Below, piece by piece: positions 61,527 through 64,000 of a stretch of DNA of 64,000 nt. Location: contig NZ_LDQA01000047.1 in the NCBI RefSeq assembly GCF_001475935.1, positions 1 to 64,000 on the forward strand, read 5' to 3'. Below the pieces are notes generated by a model. The model saw only the letters and a program-made list of their open reading frames with translations. It ran no database searches and was not told where the DNA came from. Positions within the stretch are counted from its first letter, which is position 1. Every line of letters starts with the position of its first letter. Source of the DNA: Aureimonas ureilytica. Its GTDB lineage: Bacteria > Pseudomonadota > Alphaproteobacteria > Rhizobiales > Rhizobiaceae. A program made the position numbers and the translations under genes.

Positions 61527-62432
61527 ATGACGGATACCCAGCCTCGCCTTGCCGTCAGCCTCCTGATGCTGCTGTCGCTGGCGACGCTCTGGGGCGCGTC
61601 CTATTCCTTCATCAAGCTCGGTGTCGCCACCATTCCCCCGGTGACGCTGATCGCGGTGCGCACGCTGATCGCCGGTAGCCTGCTTCTGGTCATCCTGCGC
61701 CTTCGCGGCCTTCGCCTGCCGACCGACCGGCGCAACACCAAGCGCTTTCTGATCCAGGCGGGGCTCAACACAGTCGTGCCCTTCACGCTCGTCGCCTGGG
61801 GTTCGCAATACGTGGATGCCGGGCTCGTCACGATCCTGAACTCGCTGACGCCCGTCTTCGCCTTTCTGATCAACGCGCTCGTCACGCGGCACGAGGCTGT
61901 GACGGGTCGTAAGCTCGTCGGCGTCCTGTTGGGGCTTCTCGGCATTTGCCTGGTGATCGGCCCGTCCGCGCTCGGCGGGTTGAACGAGGCGCTTCTGGCG
62001 CAAGGCGCCATCGTGTTCGCCGCCGTCGCCTATGGCGCGGCCGTCACCTTCGGGCGCACGTTCCGCGATCTCGACCCGATGATGCCGGCGGCGGGCTCTC
62101 TCCTCTGGGGCGGGATCGTGCTCCTGCCTTTCAGCCTCGTGCTCGACCACCCGTGGACGCTCGCGCCCTCGCAAAGCTCCATCCTGGCGCTGCTGGCGCT
62201 CTCGGTCTTTTCCACCGCGCTCGCCTTCGTTCTCTATTTCAATCTCCTGTCGCGCATCGGCTCGATCGGCACCACGGCGCAGGCCTACCTGCGCGTTCCC
62301 ATCGGCGTCGGCATCGCCATGGTGTTCCTCGGCGAGGTGCCGCAGCCCAGCGCCTGGGTCGGGCTCGTCTTCGTCATCGCCAGCGTCGTGATGATGACCC
62401 TGCCCGCCCGGCGACTTGCCCGCACAGCCTGA
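61527..62432 (+). CDS. EamA-family (DMT) transporter
   Basis: A 301-residue membrane protein with ten hydrophobic helices in two EamA repeats. The first repeat has LLSLATLWGASYSFIKLGVATIPPVTLIAVRTLIAGSLLLVIL and GLNTVVPFTLVAWGSQYVDAGLVTILNSLTPVF; the second has LALLALSVFSTALAFVLYFNLLSRIGSIGTTAQAYLRVPIGVGIAMVFLGEVP. Such proteins export amino acids or other metabolites. It follows the ABC operon after 119 bases and precedes the parS site. Confidence 0.9.
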   Translation: MTDTQPRLAVSLLMLLSLATLWGASYSFIKLGVATIPPVTLIAVRTLIAGSLLLVILRLRGLRLPTDRRNTKRFLIQAGLNTVVPFTLVAWGSQYVDAGLVTILNSLTPVFAFLINALVTRHEAVTGRKLVGVLLGLLGICLVIGPSALGGLNEALLAQGAIVFAAVAYGAAVTFGRTFRDLDPMMPAAGSLLWGGIVLLPFSLVLDHPWTLAPSQSSILALLALSVFSTALAFVLYFNLLSRIGSIGTTAQAYLRVPIGVGIAMVFLGEVPQPSAWVGLVFVIASVVMMTLPARRLARTA

Positions 62433-62445
62433 TCGCCCCCAAGCG

Positions 62446-62463
62446 CTGTTTCACGTGAAACAG
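62446..62463. other. parS: parS centromere site (ParB binding site)
   Basis: CTGTTTCACGTGAAACAG is an 18-bp perfect palindrome; its inner 16 bases match the widely conserved bacterial parS consensus (TGTTTCACGTGAAACA) at every position. It is intergenic, 14 bases after the EamA stop. ParB binds such sites to load SMC and segregate origins. I found no second copy by eye in the window. Confidence 0.88.
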
Positions 62464-62492
62464 AAAATTAACAACTCTCCGCCGACCGCACA

Positions 62493-62521
62493 TTGACATG
62501 ATACTGACATGTCAGTTAGCA
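62493..62521 (+). promoter_or_regulatory. promoter with embedded GntR-type operator
   Basis: A perfect -35 box TTGACA (62493-62498) is followed after 17 bases by TTAGCA as a weak -10. The spacer contains the perfect 12-bp palindrome CTGACATGTCAG (62504-62515). The site lies just before the DapA-family gene, whose downstream neighbour is a GntR regulator, the likely repressor. Confidence 0.6.
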
Positions 62522-62544
62522 GTTAGGAAACGCGGGAGGATTTC

Positions 62545-63432
62545 GTGGGCGATCAGGGTTTTGGTTTGTCGGCAGCGCTGGTGACGGTGTTGGGCGAGAG
62601 CGGTTCGATTGACAGCGGCGCCATGGCGCGTCACGCGCGCTGGTGTCTCGATCAGGGCTGTTCCAGCGTCACGCTGTTCGGCACCACGGGCGAGGGCTCG
62701 TCGGTCTCGCGCACGGAGCGCACCAGCCTCATCCGCGCCTTCCGTGAAGCCGGCATCGCGCCCGCACAGACGATCGGCTGCGTCATGGCCAATGCGGCCG
62801 GCGACGCGACCGAACAGGCGGCCGAGCTTCTGGAGGCCGGCGCGCGCGGCGTGCTTCTCGCCCCGCCCTCCTATTTCAAGAACGTGTCGGAAGACGGCGT
62901 CTTCGCTTGGTTCAACCAAGTGCTGGGCGCGCTGGGAGCCAAGGCGCGCGGCATCATCCTCTACAACATCCCCTCGGTCACGGCGGTGGAACTCTCCGTC
63001 CCGCTGATCGGGCGCATTCGCGCGGCCTTCCCGAAGGCCATCGCGGGCGTCAAGGATTCCTCGGGCAACTGGCCCTATACCGAGCGGCTTCTGGCCGAGC
63101 ACAAGGACATCGCCATCCTGATCGGCGACGAGCGGAGCTTGGCGGCTGGCGTGCGGCTCGGCGCACAAGGCGCGATCTCCGGCATGGCCAATCTCCTGCC
63201 CGAGCGGCTTCTGCCGATGATCCGCGAAGGGCGCGACGACAAGGGTGTGCATGAGCTGGTGGACGCGGTGCTGACCTTCCCGGTGACGCCGGCGGTCAAG
63301 GCGCTGGTCGCCCATCGCACGGGCGAGGCTGGCTTCGCGCGGGTGCGCGCGCCGCTCGTCTCGACGCCTGCGGAAGGCGCGGCGCGCCTCGGCGCGATCT
63401 ACGACGCGCTCAACGCGTCCCAAGCGGCCTGA
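62545..63432 (+). CDS. DapA-family (dihydrodipicolinate synthase/N-acetylneuraminate lyase superfamily) enzyme
   Basis: A 295-residue class I aldolase-type enzyme, starting at a GTG with GGGAGGA upstream. Key residues: VTLFGTTGEGSSVSRTER (substrate-carboxylate loop), Tyr in GIILYNIPSVT, and the Schiff-base Lys in AIAGVKDSSGN. This order defines the superfamily. Because it is paired with a GntR regulator and not with lysine genes, a catabolic aldolase or dehydratase acting on a sugar acid or keto acid is more likely than lysine synthesis. Confidence 0.92.
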   Translation: MGDQGFGLSAALVTVLGESGSIDSGAMARHARWCLDQGCSSVTLFGTTGEGSSVSRTERTSLIRAFREAGIAPAQTIGCVMANAAGDATEQAAELLEAGARGVLLAPPSYFKNVSEDGVFAWFNQVLGALGAKARGIILYNIPSVTAVELSVPLIGRIRAAFPKAIAGVKDSSGNWPYTERLLAEHKDIAILIGDERSLAAGVRLGAQGAISGMANLLPERLLPMIREGRDDKGVHELVDAVLTFPVTPAVKALVAHRTGEAGFARVRAPLVSTPAEGAARLGAIYDALNASQAA

Positions 63433-63446
63433 CGGAGCGCCGACGC

Positions 63447-64000
63447 GTGGACGCCGATGTCGGAAAGGGTCGAGGCGGGGATGCTCTCAAGCTGCGCGAG
63501 CGGGCTTACGAGAGCATCATCGAAAAGCTGATGGCGCGGGATTTCTTGCCCGGCGAGTTCGTCTCGCAGCGCCAGCTCGTCGCCCGCACCGGCCTGCCGC
63601 TCGGCGCCATCCGCGAGATCATTCCGCGCCTCGAATCCGAAGGCCTTCTCGTCACCGTGCCCCAGCGCGGCATCCAGATCGCCCATGTGGACCTGAACCT
63701 CATCCGCGAGGCCTTTCAGTTCCGCCTGTTTCTGGAAAAGGAGGCGATCGGCGTCTTCACGGTTCAAGCGAGCGACGCCACGATCGCCGCCCTGCGCGCC
63801 GAGCACGAGGCGATGCTGGCGCTGGCGCTGTCGCGCAAGCTGACGGAAGAGGAAGAGGCCAGGGCGCAGGCGATCGACTGGCGGCTGCACGACACGTTCA
63901 TCGACGCGCTCGGCAATTCGATCATCGCCATGGCCTACCGCGTCAACTCGGTGAAACTGCGCCTCATTCATCAGGAGCGCTATCGCATCGACGGGCGCGT
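63447..64000 (+). CDS. GntR/FCD-family regulator (partial, runs off the window)
   Basis: A GTG at 63447 with GGAG nine bases upstream begins a regulator whose first 184 codons are visible. The winged helix reads ALKLRERAYESIIEKLMARDFLPGEFVSQRQLVARTGLPLGAIREIIPRLESEGLLVTVPQRGIQIA. The FCD domain starts with LIREAFQFRLFLEKEAI and includes DWRLHDTFIDALGN, with the metal-ligand Asp and His. It lies 14 bases after the DapA-family gene and probably represses that operon through the palindrome at 62504-62515. Confidence 0.88.
   Translation, partial: MDADVGKGRGGDALKLRERAYESIIEKLMARDFLPGEFVSQRQLVARTGLPLGAIREIIPRLESEGLLVTVPQRGIQIAHVDLNLIREAFQFRLFLEKEAIGVFTVQASDATIAALRAEHEAMLALALSRKLTEEEEARAQAIDWRLHDTFIDALGNSIIAMAYRVNSVKLRLIHQERYRIDGR

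Overview
The window is GC-rich throughout and gene-dense. Gene content points to an alphaproteobacterium of the Hyphomicrobiales: a glnK-amtB pair behind a sigma-54 promoter, a sulfate-assimilation operon of the DUF2849-cysI-DUF934-cysH-cysD-cysN type, a CtrA-like box before ftsK, several TRAP transporters, Tad pilus-type membrane proteins and alphaproteobacterial-style initiator tRNAs. An Aurantimonas/Aureimonas-like genus is my guess, not something the sequence proves. A consensus parS site near 62.45 kb suggests a segregation locus, so the right end may lie near a replication origin.

Left part (1-27.9 kb) is mostly housekeeping. It holds a partial dehalogenase, an ArsR/SRPBCC pair, a stand-alone ClpP, a small lipoprotein, LolA, a gene-poor patch with a different base composition (2.7-4.1 kb), FtsK, a GNAT protein, AmtB/GlnK, acyl-CoA thioesterase II, a membrane diguanylate cyclase and a ubiquinone-type hydroxylase. 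The cysteine operon follows (14.3-20.7 kb); its CysN carries an unusual hydrophobic C-terminal tail and is followed by an overlapping 56-residue membrane protein gene. Next come DUF1348, Trm112, a LON-domain protein, a CnoX-like thioredoxin, a YbaK/PrdX deacylase, tRNA-Gly(GCC), PurC, and a LysR regulator divergent from a zinc-type alcohol dehydrogenase.

Middle part (28-47.5 kb) is accessory catabolism. Two divergent operons surround a LysR gene. Leftward are an SDR, a TRAP transporter (DctP, Q, M) and a DhaK/DhaL dihydroxyacetone kinase. Rightward are a TIM-barrel isomerase and a two-subunit transketolase. An identical 14-bp element sits before each operon. Together the genes look like a pathway in which a ketose is taken up, cleaved by transketolase and its dihydroxyacetone-type product phosphorylated; a branched sugar such as apiose/apulose is a reasonable but unproven substrate. 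Three TadE/TadG-like genes, a PAS-GGDEF protein, a degenerate IS3 transposase and a second TRAP operon with a threonate-dehydrogenase-like enzyme follow.

Right part (47.5-64 kb) begins with a mobile-element graveyard (IS5-type fragment, broken large serine recombinase) next to two tandem identical initiator tRNA genes. Then come a divergent MFS/LysR pair, a DUF3617 protein, a very large DUF4011-helicase-Vsr protein that is a candidate defence or repair factor, a GntR-led polar amino-acid ABC operon, an EamA transporter, the parS site, and a DapA-family enzyme with its own GntR regulator running off the end.
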